12,955 nucleotides of DNA from Syntrophaceae bacterium. Lineage in GTDB: Bacteria; Desulfobacterota; Syntrophia; Syntrophales; UBA2185. Position 1 is the stretch's first letter, and each line of letters opens with the position of its first letter. Where the stretch lies: the NCBI GenBank assembly GCA_003508565.1, contig DNUI01000141.1:1-12955 (forward strand), read 5' to 3'. The notes under the pieces are model-generated. The model ran no database searches. It worked only from the letters and a program-made list of their open reading frames with translations, and had not been told where the DNA came from. The position numbers were made by a program, and so were the translations under genes. Below, piece after piece: positions 1-6,675 of the stretch.

Positions 1-21
1 CAGTCCGAGTTGATGCGGTTG

Positions 22-951
22 TTAGATGCTCTCTTCAAAATAGTCGCTATCAACCTTTTTTACCGGATATAGCGAAACTGTGGATACGCCAACATCATGC
101 TCAATCATTAAGTTGGTAAGTTGTTCGCCGTCAATTAAAACGATCTTACTGCCGATTTGGGAAACATAGTTTCGAGCATCATCAGTGAATCTGGAAGTAG
201 TAATAAAGATTCCTTTGTTTGCTCTTTGAGCCTGAAGAGCGCCTGCAAACTGCATGACATCAGGGCGGCCTACCGGATTGTTATCCCAACGCTTCGCCTG
301 AATGTAAACAACATCAAGGCCAAGTTTATCCTCCTTTATGATTCCATCTATTCCACCGTCGCCACTCCTACCGATGGCCTTTCCCGCATCAGCACGCGAA
401 CCACCGTAACCCATTTTGACAAGCAGTTCCACAACGACCCGCTCGAAAAAGGCAGGTGATATTTTTTTTAGCTTGGCGAGTAATTCATCTGCTAATTCAT
501 CACGGAGATTTTCATACGCAGCTTCTAATGCCTCTGATGGCGTGGCCGTTGAAACATCAGATGTCCCTTTGAAATCAGGAACTTTATCGCCGCTTCTTGT
601 TCCCTTGAGTTGTTGAAATTCAAGAAACTCGGTATATTGTTTGAGAAGTTTTACGTTGATGGTCTTGGGCTGCTTTTTAAGGAGATCTTTTCCACGTTCA
701 GTGATTTGGTAGAATCCTCTCCGTGTTGTTTCGAGCAACCCAGCCTTTTTCATGTATGTAGAAGCCCAACCAACACGATTAACGAAGGTTGACTGTATTC
801 CGCTTGGGAGCATCTCCTTCAGATCATCTTCAGTAAGGCCCAATTCCTTTGCCAAAGCTTCAACAGCCTCGCTGGTTGATGTTTCAGTTCCCTTTTGTGC
901 CGCAAATTGGAGAAGCGGCAACATCACGCTCTGATAATCTGGAACGGCCAT
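22..951 (-). CDS. mrr: Mrr-family type IV restriction endonuclease
   Basis: A 309-aa protein with the two-part layout of Mrr enzymes, which cut DNA carrying modified bases. Residues about 6-95 form the N-terminal winged-helix DNA-binding part, with the family pattern LLxTTRRGFYQITERG. Residues about 163-290 form the PD-(D/E)xK nuclease fold: E170 and E175 in the first helix (FFERVVVELL), D202 in GDGGIDG and the catalytic pair Q218 and K220 in YIQAK, followed by the conserved RPDVMQFAGAL helix and GIFITTSRFT strand. All expected catalytic residues are present and the length is normal, so it should be active. The start at 951 is supported by AAAGGAG eight bases upstream. It is transcribed leftwards, probably from its own promoter at 982-1010. 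No partner methylase is visible, as expected for type IV. Substrate modification cannot be read from the sequence. Confidence 0.93.
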   Translation of the reverse strand: MAVPDYQSVMLPLLQFAAQKGTETSTSEAVEALAKELGLTEDDLKEMLPSGIQSTFVNRVGWASTYMKKAGLLETTRRGFYQITERGKDLLKKQPKTINVKLLKQYTEFLEFQQLKGTRSGDKVPDFKGTSDVSTATPSEALEAAYENLRDELADELLAKLKKISPAFFERVVVELLVKMGYGGSRADAGKAIGRSGDGGIDGIIKEDKLGLDVVYIQAKRWDNNPVGRPDVMQFAGALQAQRANKGIFITTSRFTDDARNYVSQIGSKIVLIDGEQLTNLMIEHDVGVSTVSLYPVKKVDSDYFEESI

Positions 952-981
952 TTATCTATCTCCTTTGTGCATCTAACATTG

Positions 982-1010
982 TTTATATGGATCGGTGCTA
1001 ATATTGCAAA
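982..1010 (-). promoter_or_regulatory. Candidate sigma-70 promoter of mrr
   Basis: On the minus strand there is a -35-like TTTGCA (1010-1005), a 17-bp spacer and a -10-like TATAAA (987-982). This would start transcription about 25 bases before the mrr start codon at 951, with the ribosome binding site in between. The match is seen in the sequence; activity is inferred. Confidence 0.45.
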
Positions 1011-1011
1011 C

Positions 1012-1029
1012 GCCGACAGCACTGTCGGC
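1012..1029. promoter_or_regulatory. Palindromic candidate operator next to the mrr promoter
   Basis: An 18-bp inverted repeat, GCCGACAG-CA-CTGTCGGC, with 8-bp perfect arms. It ends two bases from the -35-like box of the mrr promoter. Such a site could bind a dimeric regulator. It has no following T-run, so a terminator is less likely. The regulator is unknown. Confidence 0.4.
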
Positions 1030-1110
1030 CTAAAACCCTTCTACAAAATCTGTGATTATGGACTTAATATCTTAATATTAAACAATAATCAACCTATTTA
1101 TTTTTCTTGG

Positions 1111-1146
1111 TTTGGGATATTATCTGGATCGGTATAATATCCCAAA
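1111..1146. repeat. 13-bp inverted repeat just after the integrase remnant
   Basis: Arms TTTGGGATATTAT (1111-1123) and ATAATATCCCAAA (1134-1146) are perfectly complementary around a 10-base loop. The hairpin begins seven bases after the stop codon of the recombinase remnant (minus strand). Neither side carries a T-run, so it may be a factor-assisted terminator, an mRNA 3'-end stabiliser or an old recombination site. Confidence 0.6.
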
Positions 1147-1153
1147 TCAACTC

Positions 1154-1318
1154 TTAAAGATTATCCGCCGGGCTTCTCACTGCAGATGGTCCTTTATTAA
1201 GCACATGGGTATAAATAATCGTTGTTTTCAAATCTTTATGGCCAAGAAGCTCTTGAACTGTCCTTATATCATAGCCATCCTCGAGCAAATGTGTTGCAAA
1301 TGATCGAAGTGAAATCGC
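1154..1318 (-). pseudogene. C-terminal remnant of an integron-type tyrosine recombinase
   Basis: Only 54 codons plus a stop remain. The minus-strand reading gives LRSFATHLLEDGYDIRTVQE, then LLGHKDLKTTIIYTHVLN, then KGPSAVRSPADNL and a stop. This is the C-terminal end of a tyrosine recombinase, with the LR arginine, the GHKD histidine and the YTHV nucleophile tyrosine. The ending YTHVLNxG...VRSPxD is the pattern I know from integron integrases (IntI), so this subgroup is likely but not proven. The piece is inactive: the whole N-terminal part is absent, the catalytic histidine of HxxR is replaced, and the residue after LR appears deleted (LRSF instead of LRHSF). An in-frame stop lies just upstream. 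Homology stops at the edge of the repeat at 1319-1446. Confidence 0.78.
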
Positions 1319-1446
1319 GCATAATCATTCGTAATCCTGCATAAGTGATGAAAGTTATCAAGCAAACATTTCAGGAAGCAAGAAGTGGGACACACACTGA
1401 AAAACTTTCAAAAAGAGCCGCAAGAGAAAAGCGTCGACTTGCACCC
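1319..1446 (+). repeat. Dispersed tripartite repeat, copy 1
   Basis: Block A at 1319-1334 (13 of 16 matches to TGATWAYCAYTYGAAA), block B TTTCAGGAAG at 1369-1378 and block C TTGCACC at 1439-1445. Block B starts 50 bp after block A, as in all copies. The A-to-B and B-to-C spacer sequences are not conserved. It begins where the recombinase remnant ends and lies upstream of the DUF4239 gene. It is the most degenerate copy together with copy 5, and both share the same 71-bp distance from the start of block B to TGCACC. The remaining bases up to 1589 hold no gene I can support. Confidence 0.6.
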
Positions 1447-1589
1447 ACTGCCTACCAATACAAGACTCAGTTATTATGGAGATTCACCATTACCATGTTT
1501 ATCATCCGCAGCTATTGTTGTGTACTTAGGCGAAACGTGATACATGTTAACCAGCAAAACAGCAGCTTCATTAAGAAAGGCGGTAAATC

Positions 1590-2354
1590 ATGAGCCCACT
1601 GGCAATTTCTTTTGTAGCTTTCGTTTGCATCTTCATCGGCATGCTGATTGGGATGTTCCTTCGGGTGAAATTACCCGATCATCACCTGACTGATGAGTCA
1701 AAGGACGCTGTGAAGCTGGGGATTGGTATGATCGCAACGCTGGCAGCCCTCGTCCTTGGCCTTCTGATTGCTTCGGCAAGGGGTACATTTGAAACGATGA
1801 ACAATGGACTAATACAGACGGGCGCAAAGATTATTCTGCTTGACCGGACCATGGCCCACTACGGACCGGAGACAAAGGAAGCCCGCGATTTGCTGCGCCT
1901 CGGTGTCGCCTCAACGATCGACCAACTCTGGCCGAAGAGAGGGGCGCAACAGATGGAAATAAAAGCCTTTAAGTCAAGTGCACGACTCGAAACCATCCAG
2001 GATAAACTTTTGCAGCTATCCCCGCAAAACGAAACCCAGCGTTGGCTGTTGTCCCAAGCCTTGCATATAAGCGGCGATATCGCCGAAGTACGCTGGCTAC
2101 TCACCGAACAGCGTGGGCAAAGCTCGTTACCTATGCCATTCTTTGTGATCATGGTGTTCTGGCTTGCAATCATTTTTTTCTGTTTCGGCATGATCTCTCC
2201 TCCGAATGCTACGGTCATCACCGTCTTGCTTGTCTGTTTGTTGTCAAGCGTGGCCGCTCTGTATATGATTCTGGAGTTAGACCATCCATATGGAGGGTTA
2301 ATCGAGATTTCCAGCGCACCCCTGCAAAACGCCCTTACCTATCTCAGTAACTAG
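1590..2354 (+). CDS. DUF4239 (bestrophin-like) integral membrane protein
   Basis: A 254-aa membrane protein of the DUF4239 type, whose function is not established. Two N-terminal membrane helices (about residues 3-25 and 43-62) and two C-terminal ones (about 183-203 and 206-226) enclose a soluble helical middle of about 120 residues. Family features seen are the DESKDAVKLGIGMIATLAAL segment leading into the second helix, the following LGLLIASARGTF, and LLDRTMAHYGPET at the start of the soluble part. The sequence after the last helix, LELDHPYGGLIEIS, is also typical. The start at 1590 has a GAAAGG ribosome binding site. It is the only plus-strand gene in the window and stands alone, bracketed by repeat copies 1 and 2, which fits a separately acquired unit. 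A channel-like role is suggested by the family name only. Confidence 0.85.
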   Translation: MSPLAISFVAFVCIFIGMLIGMFLRVKLPDHHLTDESKDAVKLGIGMIATLAALVLGLLIASARGTFETMNNGLIQTGAKIILLDRTMAHYGPETKEARDLLRLGVASTIDQLWPKRGAQQMEIKAFKSSARLETIQDKLLQLSPQNETQRWLLSQALHISGDIAEVRWLLTEQRGQSSLPMPFFVIMVFWLAIIFFCFGMISPPNATVITVLLVCLLSSVAALYMILELDHPYGGLIEISSAPLQNALTYLSN

Positions 2355-2385
2355 CGCACGTACTGCTGCACACCAGCAAATTTAT

Positions 2386-2495
2386 TGATAACCATTTGAA
2401 ATGTTGCATTCAGAAGAAAATTGTCAAAAACAAGATTTCAGGAAGACACAAATACCATGTCATCATGAAAAAAATACGCTCAAAAAACTGCACCT
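2386..2495 (+). repeat. Dispersed tripartite repeat, copy 2
   Basis: Block A TGATAACCATTTGAAA (2386-2401), block B TTTCAGGAAG (2436-2445) and block C CTGCACCT (2488-2495). It starts 31 bases after the DUF4239 stop codon. The stretch 2426-2499 matches copy 4 at 71 of 74 positions. It can fold as TTTCAGGA (2436-2443) with TCATGAAA (2463-2470), extended inward by GACA/TGTC around a 9-base loop; copy 4 folds the same way. Confidence 0.85.
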
Positions 2496-2612
2496 TTCAA
2501 CCCGTTATCATTGATCCGGCCAAATCAGCCTATGTGTAGATAAGTATTTGAACTGAGTGAGGGTGGTTAATGGAAATGTGGCTCACGCCAGACCATGTCT
2601 CCACCTACGAGT

Positions 2613-2626
2613 CTACACAGGTGTAG
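2613..2626. repeat. Short perfect hairpin CTACAC-AG-GTGTAG
   Basis: Six-base perfect arms around two bases, in the spacer between the convergent genes ending at 2354 and 2784. No T-run follows on either strand. Apart from this site, repeat copy 2 and the palindrome at 2757, the spacer 2355-2783 shows no gene. Confidence 0.4.
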
Positions 2627-2756
2627 TTTATCGGATCCTCACGTTTACGAGTTATAATGTACACAAAAAAGCGGGACAATCTCTGACCCTTCTCTTTGAT
2701 GTGTCTTTATAAACGGAGATGCAAAATAATTATGAGACAGTTTCCGATACACTGAT

Positions 2757-2772
2757 CTGGATAATTATCCAG
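2757..2772. repeat. Perfect 16-bp palindrome after a secreted-protein gene
   Basis: CTGGATAATTATCCAG is its own reverse complement. It lies 11 bases past the stop codon of the minus-strand gene 2784-3980. It could be a dimeric protein-binding site or an mRNA-end cruciform; there is no U-tract, so a standard intrinsic terminator is unlikely. Confidence 0.5.
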
Positions 2773-2783
2773 GACACCATTGC

Positions 2784-3980
2784 TCACCGGTAAAACTGTA
2801 CCCCATTTTTCCAGATGATCTTTATCGCTCTCCCACGTGTATCGACTGCGGTAATCTTACCCGGGGACGATCCACGTCCCTTTGGCCCCTGCCATGTGGC
2901 ATTTACGTCATACCCCTTTACTGTTCCATTCCCTTTTTCACTGCTGTTCACCACGGTCCACTGAAAATTGTTCTGCTGTTGTGTTATGTTGTAAATTAAT
3001 CCGATGCTGCTTTTCCATTGGCCTGACATGTTTGGCACAGTGATCTCCATGACTTTTGCTGGGGTCGTCTGCTTCACAGGACCTGCAAGAGTTCCTTGAG
3101 GGCTCTGAACACCCATTACGTAAGAAGGAGATGGTTTCGGTCGATCAGGCGCAGACGGCGCACGATGGCGAACAGGACCGATATACGCTTGCTGGTCCAA
3201 AGGTCCTTTATACTGGATCATCAAAGAGGAGACCTGGTAGATTCCATATTTTTTAAGTTCGTACCTGGCAGTTTTATTGTTCGGATCCGGAAATTTAACT
3301 TTGCCTCCGCTTACGGGAGTTACCGTGACGTCTATATCAGCCAGATTGGGTGAACCGTACAGTGAATAAGAATAGTCACCGCCGGGCATTATACTAAGAA
3401 TATAGGGGTCGGACCCATAGGGTATTTTTGAATAGAGAATCGCTTTATCACCGGCCTTTTCCGGCAACGGATAGAATTGACCAGACCAGTAGCCATTTTC
3501 AAGTGAAACCCCCAGCCAATCTTTCATATCTTTACGATGTATAATGAGGGAACAACGGTCGGGGACATATTTTTCGTACATTTTGGGTGTTGATTCTGTG
3601 AACTTGTAGAAAGGGATCAGGTAGTATTTCACGTTCACCGGTTTGCCATCGAGAAAGCCTTTGTCATAGCCGGATACTCCCTTTAACGAGGAAGAAAAAT
3701 TATAGTCGGGGAATAGAAGGGTGCCCACCGCAGATCCGAGAAATATGGATAAAGGAACCTTGTCTATTTTTGGAATTTTCAACATCCGCATACCTGGTGC
3801 AAGCTTCCATGTTCCGATTGGTTCTGCATAGTTCATCTGACGATAGAGCGTTACCTCATATGGATCACTTTCTCCCTGTACCGCTTGCCCCGATGTTCTT
3901 TGCGCATGAGCGGGGACCGGAAAATTCATAATCAGGTAAAAGAAAAGGATCAATAAGGACAGAAGAGTTAGCTTTTTCAT
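2784..3980 (-). CDS. Secreted orphan protein with C-terminal beta-rich domain
   Basis: A 398-aa exported protein of unknown function. The start is placed at 3980, not at the in-frame ATG at 3998, because AAGGAGG lies just upstream of 3980 and the next residues, MKKLTLLSLLILFFYLI, begin a normal signal peptide ending PVPAHA (cleavage near residue 26). Residues about 35-275 are a beta-rich region I do not recognise. A Pro-rich linker near 280-300 (APSAPDRPKPSPS) leads to a compact C-terminal domain at about 318-398. This domain starts MSGQWKSSIGLIYNITQQ and ends AIKIIWKNGVQFYR, with regularly spaced Trp and Gly resembling a small beta-barrel. It stands alone between repeat copies 2 and 3, which suggests cassette-like acquisition. 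Export to the periplasm or beyond is the only firm conclusion. Confidence 0.82.
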   Translation of the reverse strand: MKKLTLLSLLILFFYLIMNFPVPAHAQRTSGQAVQGESDPYEVTLYRQMNYAEPIGTWKLAPGMRMLKIPKIDKVPLSIFLGSAVGTLLFPDYNFSSSLKGVSGYDKGFLDGKPVNVKYYLIPFYKFTESTPKMYEKYVPDRCSLIIHRKDMKDWLGVSLENGYWSGQFYPLPEKAGDKAILYSKIPYGSDPYILSIMPGGDYSYSLYGSPNLADIDVTVTPVSGGKVKFPDPNNKTARYELKKYGIYQVSSLMIQYKGPLDQQAYIGPVRHRAPSAPDRPKPSPSYVMGVQSPQGTLAGPVKQTTPAKVMEITVPNMSGQWKSSIGLIYNITQQQNNFQWTVVNSSEKGNGTVKGYDVNATWQGPKGRGSSPGKITAVDTRGRAIKIIWKNGVQFYR

Positions 3981-4124
3981 AGCGCATACCTCCTTCATGA
4001 AAACGTGTTGAATAGTGTGAGGGTGGTTGGATTTTAAAGTTTTATCTGTCCCATCTTATTCAAAATTTCTTTTTGTATTTTACTTTTGTTTAAATTAGGT
4101 GTCAAAGAGTTTTTAAAAGGCCAC

Positions 4125-4213
4125 TGATTACAACTCGAAAGGTTGGATACCTTTCAAAATTACAGGATGCTCACTTTCAGGAAGCGATAGAGAGGCGGTT
4201 GTTTCTTGCACCT
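4125..4213 (+). repeat. Dispersed tripartite repeat, copy 3 (short form)
   Basis: Block A TGATTACAACTCGAAA (4125-4140, 15 of 16 to consensus), block B TTTCAGGAAG (4175-4184) and block C TTGCACCT (4206-4213). The A-to-B spacing is again exactly 50 bp, while B-to-C is only 32 bp. A separate small hairpin, GAAAGGT/ACCTTTC (4137-4143 and 4149-4155), overlaps the end of block A. It lies between the gene start at 3980 and the attC-like site at 4266. Confidence 0.75.
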
Positions 4214-4265
4214 ATCTATACGGGGAACCATGGTGAAGAGGCGAATATTAACGTCTGAAAGCTTT

Positions 4266-4323
4266 AACTAACGACTGGAATCACCGGCGCGTCAGCGCGT
4301 CCGTGTGAATGCCATGGTTAGCA
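4266..4323 (-). other. attC-like integron recombination site
   Basis: A 58-bp imperfect palindrome bounded by CTAAC (4268-4272) and GTTAG (4317-4321), matching the R boxes of integron attC sites. Inside, the strand folds back through TCAC/GTGA, CGG/CCG and CGCG/CGCG around a TCAG loop, with two single extrahelical T bases and a mostly unpaired spacer beside the R boxes. This is the layout expected of a folded attC. It lies five bases after the stop codon of the minus-strand gene 4329-4805, where a cassette attC belongs. The outer R-box bases deviate from the full 7-base consensus, so activity is uncertain. Confidence 0.62.
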
Positions 4324-4328
4324 GTTTT

Positions 4329-4805
4329 TTACTTATGAGCCATAAATGGCACAGATTGAGTTGCTTTGAACTCAACAAGCCAATCCTGAAAACTGAGATC
4401 ATACCCGTCTTGAGTTTTTTTATAATTCAAAATCGTTGGCCTCAGAATACGCGTGCCAGGTAACGAGCTATTAAGTTGATTGAGATTCTCTGGATAATGC
4501 TTGTTCTTGGAGTAGTACTCTGCAAGTTGACCTCTTACACTCTCTCCTCTGACGATACATTCGTTATATGCATTGTTGAATGAATATGCCCCTCCAAAAT
4601 ATGCGGCAACAGTTATTGCTAAGACGCCTAAACCAACGAGTACTTTCTTCAAGAACGATCCAGGGAAAGATATTGTGATTATGCAGGACCCAACCAATGC
4701 GATAGTTATTAACAACGGATCTATTAGGAGTGCCCCACCTTCGCCCATCCAAAAAATGATGCCAATTAATAGTATGGCTAAAATGAATAAAATATTTTTT
4801 CTCAT
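4329..4805 (-). CDS. Small membrane protein with pseudopilin-like tail, probable integron cassette gene
   Basis: A 158-aa protein of unknown function. Three hydrophobic segments lie at about residues 4-20, 26-47 and 52-74, followed by a soluble tail of about 80 residues. The tail pattern VRGQLAEYYSKNKHYPENLN resembles the helix-to-loop region of type II secretion pseudopilins (LxxYYxxNxxYPxxLxxL), but no prepilin cleavage motif is present, so the likeness may be only local. Cysteine 84 (NECIVRG) falls at the membrane-to-tail junction. No strong ribosome binding site precedes the ATG at 4805. The stop codon abuts an attC-like site, so this is likely the gene of an integron cassette. A candidate promoter with repeated TCTGT boxes is at 4834-4885. 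Confidence 0.72.
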   Translation of the reverse strand: MRKNILFILAILLIGIIFWMGEGGALLIDPLLITIALVGSCIITISFPGSFLKKVLVGLGVLAITVAAYFGGAYSFNNAYNECIVRGESVRGQLAEYYSKNKHYPENLNQLNSSLPGTRILRPTILNYKKTQDGYDLSFQDWLVEFKATQSVPFMAHK

Positions 4806-4833
4806 ACGTTGTTTATTCTGCCTGCTGACAGTG

Positions 4834-4885
4834 ATTATATAGTCTGTATAAATCGAGGTACATAGTCTGTCCCTTTCTGTATAAA
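4834..4885 (-). promoter_or_regulatory. Candidate promoter with direct TCTGT repeats
   Basis: A consensus -10, TATAAT, is on the minus strand at 4839-4834, 28 bases before the gene start at 4805; no good -35 box is seen. Overlapping and upstream on the plus strand, ATAGTCTGT occurs at 4839-4847 and 4862-4870, and TCTGTATAAA at 4843-4852 and 4876-4885. TCTGT therefore starts at 4843, 4866 and 4876, in one direction, spaced close to whole helical turns. A poor -35 with direct repeats fits an activator-dependent promoter; the regulator is unknown. Confidence 0.35.
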
Positions 4886-5094
4886 ACTTTTACGACTTCA
4901 ATTTATATGCGTCTAACTCATCAATTTGATATTAAATGACAATATGCCACGCTAAGAGATTTGGTCTTATAAAGACTGCATAATGAGGTGGTTTTTGAAT
5001 ATTGGATGATTTAATTATTTTTCCGCAAGAACTTCCTTTGTCGTGTTGAAAGTATAAGACAACCGACTTTGTGTGTCAATGCAATGCTGAGCAT

Positions 5095-5204
5095 TGATTA
5101 TCACTCGAAATACTGTATGGACTGTAATGAATAGAAAAACAACATTTCATGAAGACACAAATACCATGTCATCATGAAAAAAATACCCTCAAAAAACTGC
5201 ACCT
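5095..5204 (+). repeat. Dispersed tripartite repeat, copy 4
   Basis: Block A TGATTATCACTCGAAA (5095-5110), block B TTTCATGAAG (5145-5154) and block C CTGCACCT (5197-5204). The part 5135-5208 is 71 of 74 identical to copy 2. Its hairpin is perfect in the outer stem, TTTCATGA (5145-5152) with TCATGAAA (5172-5179), then an A-A mismatch, then GACA/TGTC. A short palindrome, CAATGC-TGA-GCATTG (5082-5096), ends at block A. It lies between the genes starting at 4805 and ending at 5403. Confidence 0.85.
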
Positions 5205-5222
5205 TTCACCTCTAAGTCTTCA

Positions 5223-5252
5223 TTATTGTCCTATAGCGAATATTGACAATAA
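5223..5252. repeat. Inverted repeat TTATTGTC/GACAATAA
   Basis: Eight-base perfect arms (5223-5230 and 5245-5252) with a 14-base loop, between repeat copy 4 and the terminator at 5274. Flanking CTAAG and GTTAG give a loose likeness to an attC site, but the left box lacks the required AAC. No assigned function. Confidence 0.35.
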
Positions 5253-5273
5253 CAGTTAGAAATTTACAAATTC

Positions 5274-5307
5274 AAAAAGGCAGGGCTATGTCTGACGCTG
5301 CCTTTTT
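5274..5307 (-). terminator. Intrinsic terminator of the propeller-protein gene
   Basis: AAAAAGGCAG (5274-5283) pairs perfectly with CTGCCTTTTT (5298-5307) around a 14-base loop. Read on the minus strand the stem ends in a run of T. It lies about 95 bases after the stop codon of the gene 5403-6602. The plus strand also ends in T-rich sequence, so it can work in both directions. Confidence 0.8.
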
Positions 5308-5402
5308 TGTGTCGAATTGAAGTCTGTCCTCGACACAAATTAGCTCAATAAAGAATTCTAATCCGATAGGAATGGATTCAACAACTCTATATTGACCATC
5401 TT

Positions 5403-6602
5403 TCACTTGTTGCCATAGTACACAAGAGAAAACCCTGCCGCGAGGTTATCATTCACGCGCCAGATATTCGCATATTTCTCCCGGTGGCATCCAAAAATAT
5501 ATGCCTTGCCTCCTTGTTCAAAAGTCGTCATGTCCCGATAATGGTTAGAGATCGGTATTCTTGGCGACATCTGCGTAATCCGGTAATCAGCCTCTATTTT
5601 ATAGATGACACCAAATCCCTTTCCCGGCTGATACAGGCCACAATTTTGGTTGGCCAGGCAATCATAAACATTCTTCGGCGTATCTAAAATGGATTTAAAA
5701 ACAGCGAACTTAGATGTAGGGATGGAGATTTCCTTATATTTATCAGGAGGTTGTGCCGCTGCAAAAAGATACGGCTGGCCCCCGATGTGAAAAGACTTTA
5801 CAAAATTATAGCGATATAAGAACACGCCTTTTTTTACGAGCTCAAGCCCGTAGTTGGGAGGACCCTTGACGCGCCAGATATTCATACCTTCATAAATATA
5901 AGGGTGTCCGTCTTTATAAAAGACCGTCAGACAATATGCGCCGGACATTTGGGCTGCTTTATACTTCACGAGTTCGAAGTTCACCCCATCGGATGTCTGT
6001 GTGATGCGCCAGATGTTTGCACCCACATCGCGGTGCAAGCCTAGAATATAGGGTATGCCATTGAGTTGATAGGATACAATAGCGTTGTAATTCGGTGACA
6101 TCTTCCCGGAAGCCATCTTCCCGTTTATCTTCACCAGCGTCCAGCCAGTTGCCGCACCGTTCACGATGTCGATGCGCCAGATGTTTGCATTGTAATCGCT
6201 GAAATTGCTAGGGCAACGAGCACCCCATTCAGGCCAAGCCTTGCAAGTATGCAGGCCAAAGATGTATTGTTTATTCTTCAAGGTGAAGGGTGCAACGCCC
6301 TGGTATGAGCTAGACATTTTTTTTCTTATTGCAACGGGCGTCAATCCGTCCTTCGGATTGTCTTTGATGACCCACCAGTTTGCAGCATTGTCATACGCTC
6401 CCGCATGGTCCATATCCTTGATCTGCTTTCCAAATATGTAGGTCTTTCCATTTAGATAGAAAGGCGAGAGAAGTTCAGCATTGACGCCAACACGTTCTGC
6501 CGCTGCAACAGGCGGGGTTAGCTGAAGGATTACTATCATAACTACGAAGGACAGCAATGCGACGGGGATGCCTTGCTTGAACAACTTGATGGTCTTTATC
6601 AT
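5403..6602 (-). CDS. Secreted six-repeat protein, probable beta-propeller
   Basis: A 399-aa protein with a hydrophobic signal segment (residues about 13-35, ending PPVAAAE). The mature part has six repeats, each pairing a strand like FxxxGxPYIFGxH with a second one like ANIWRI. First elements lie at about 47, 105, 177, 227, 270 and 360; the second ones at NWWVI 75, ANIWRI 139 and 195, NIWRV 241, VIYKIE 332 and ANIWRV 378. Six such units fit a six-bladed beta-propeller. No catalytic motif is visible and I cannot name a family; propellers of this kind often bind ligands or sugars, which is only a possibility here. Cysteines at 120/130 and 315/321 could form disulphides. GGAG lies seven bases upstream of the ATG at 6602. 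It stands alone and has its own terminator at 5274-5307. Confidence 0.85.
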   Translation of the reverse strand: MIKTIKLFKQGIPVALLSFVVMIVILQLTPPVAAAERVGVNAELLSPFYLNGKTYIFGKQIKDMDHAGAYDNAANWWVIKDNPKDGLTPVAIRKKMSSSYQGVAPFTLKNKQYIFGLHTCKAWPEWGARCPSNFSDYNANIWRIDIVNGAATGWTLVKINGKMASGKMSPNYNAIVSYQLNGIPYILGLHRDVGANIWRITQTSDGVNFELVKYKAAQMSGAYCLTVFYKDGHPYIYEGMNIWRVKGPPNYGLELVKKGVFLYRYNFVKSFHIGGQPYLFAAAQPPDKYKEISIPTSKFAVFKSILDTPKNVYDCLANQNCGLYQPGKGFGVIYKIEADYRITQMSPRIPISNHYRDMTTFEQGGKAYIFGCHREKYANIWRVNDNLAAGFSLVYYGNK

Positions 6603-6675
6603 GTCTGTGCTCCTTTCTTGATAAAGTGATAAAAATTCAATGTTTCACTTCCAGCTGCAGTGCGGTGAAAGAAAA

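Noticed and set aside
1345..1593. 82-codon plus-strand frame before the DUF4239 gene
   Set aside because: It runs through repeat copy 1, lacks a convincing ribosome binding site and resembles no protein.
2557..4028. Direct repeat GTGAGGGTGGTT at 2557-2568 and 4017-4028 flanking the secreted-orphan gene
   Set aside because: Repeated 12-mers are expected several times by chance in 13 kb, and no longer similarity extends from them.
4911..4917. Perfect integron R-box-like GTCTAAC upstream of the cassette gene
   Set aside because: No partner GTTRRRY box or folded arm lies at a suitable distance, and single matches to this 7-base pattern are frequent.
4125..5208. The repeat copies read as minus-strand remnants of a common protein
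   Set aside because: Some copies give similar short peptides such as LPE and IQ-F-E, but stops, indels and shifting frames between copies make a non-coding element more likely.
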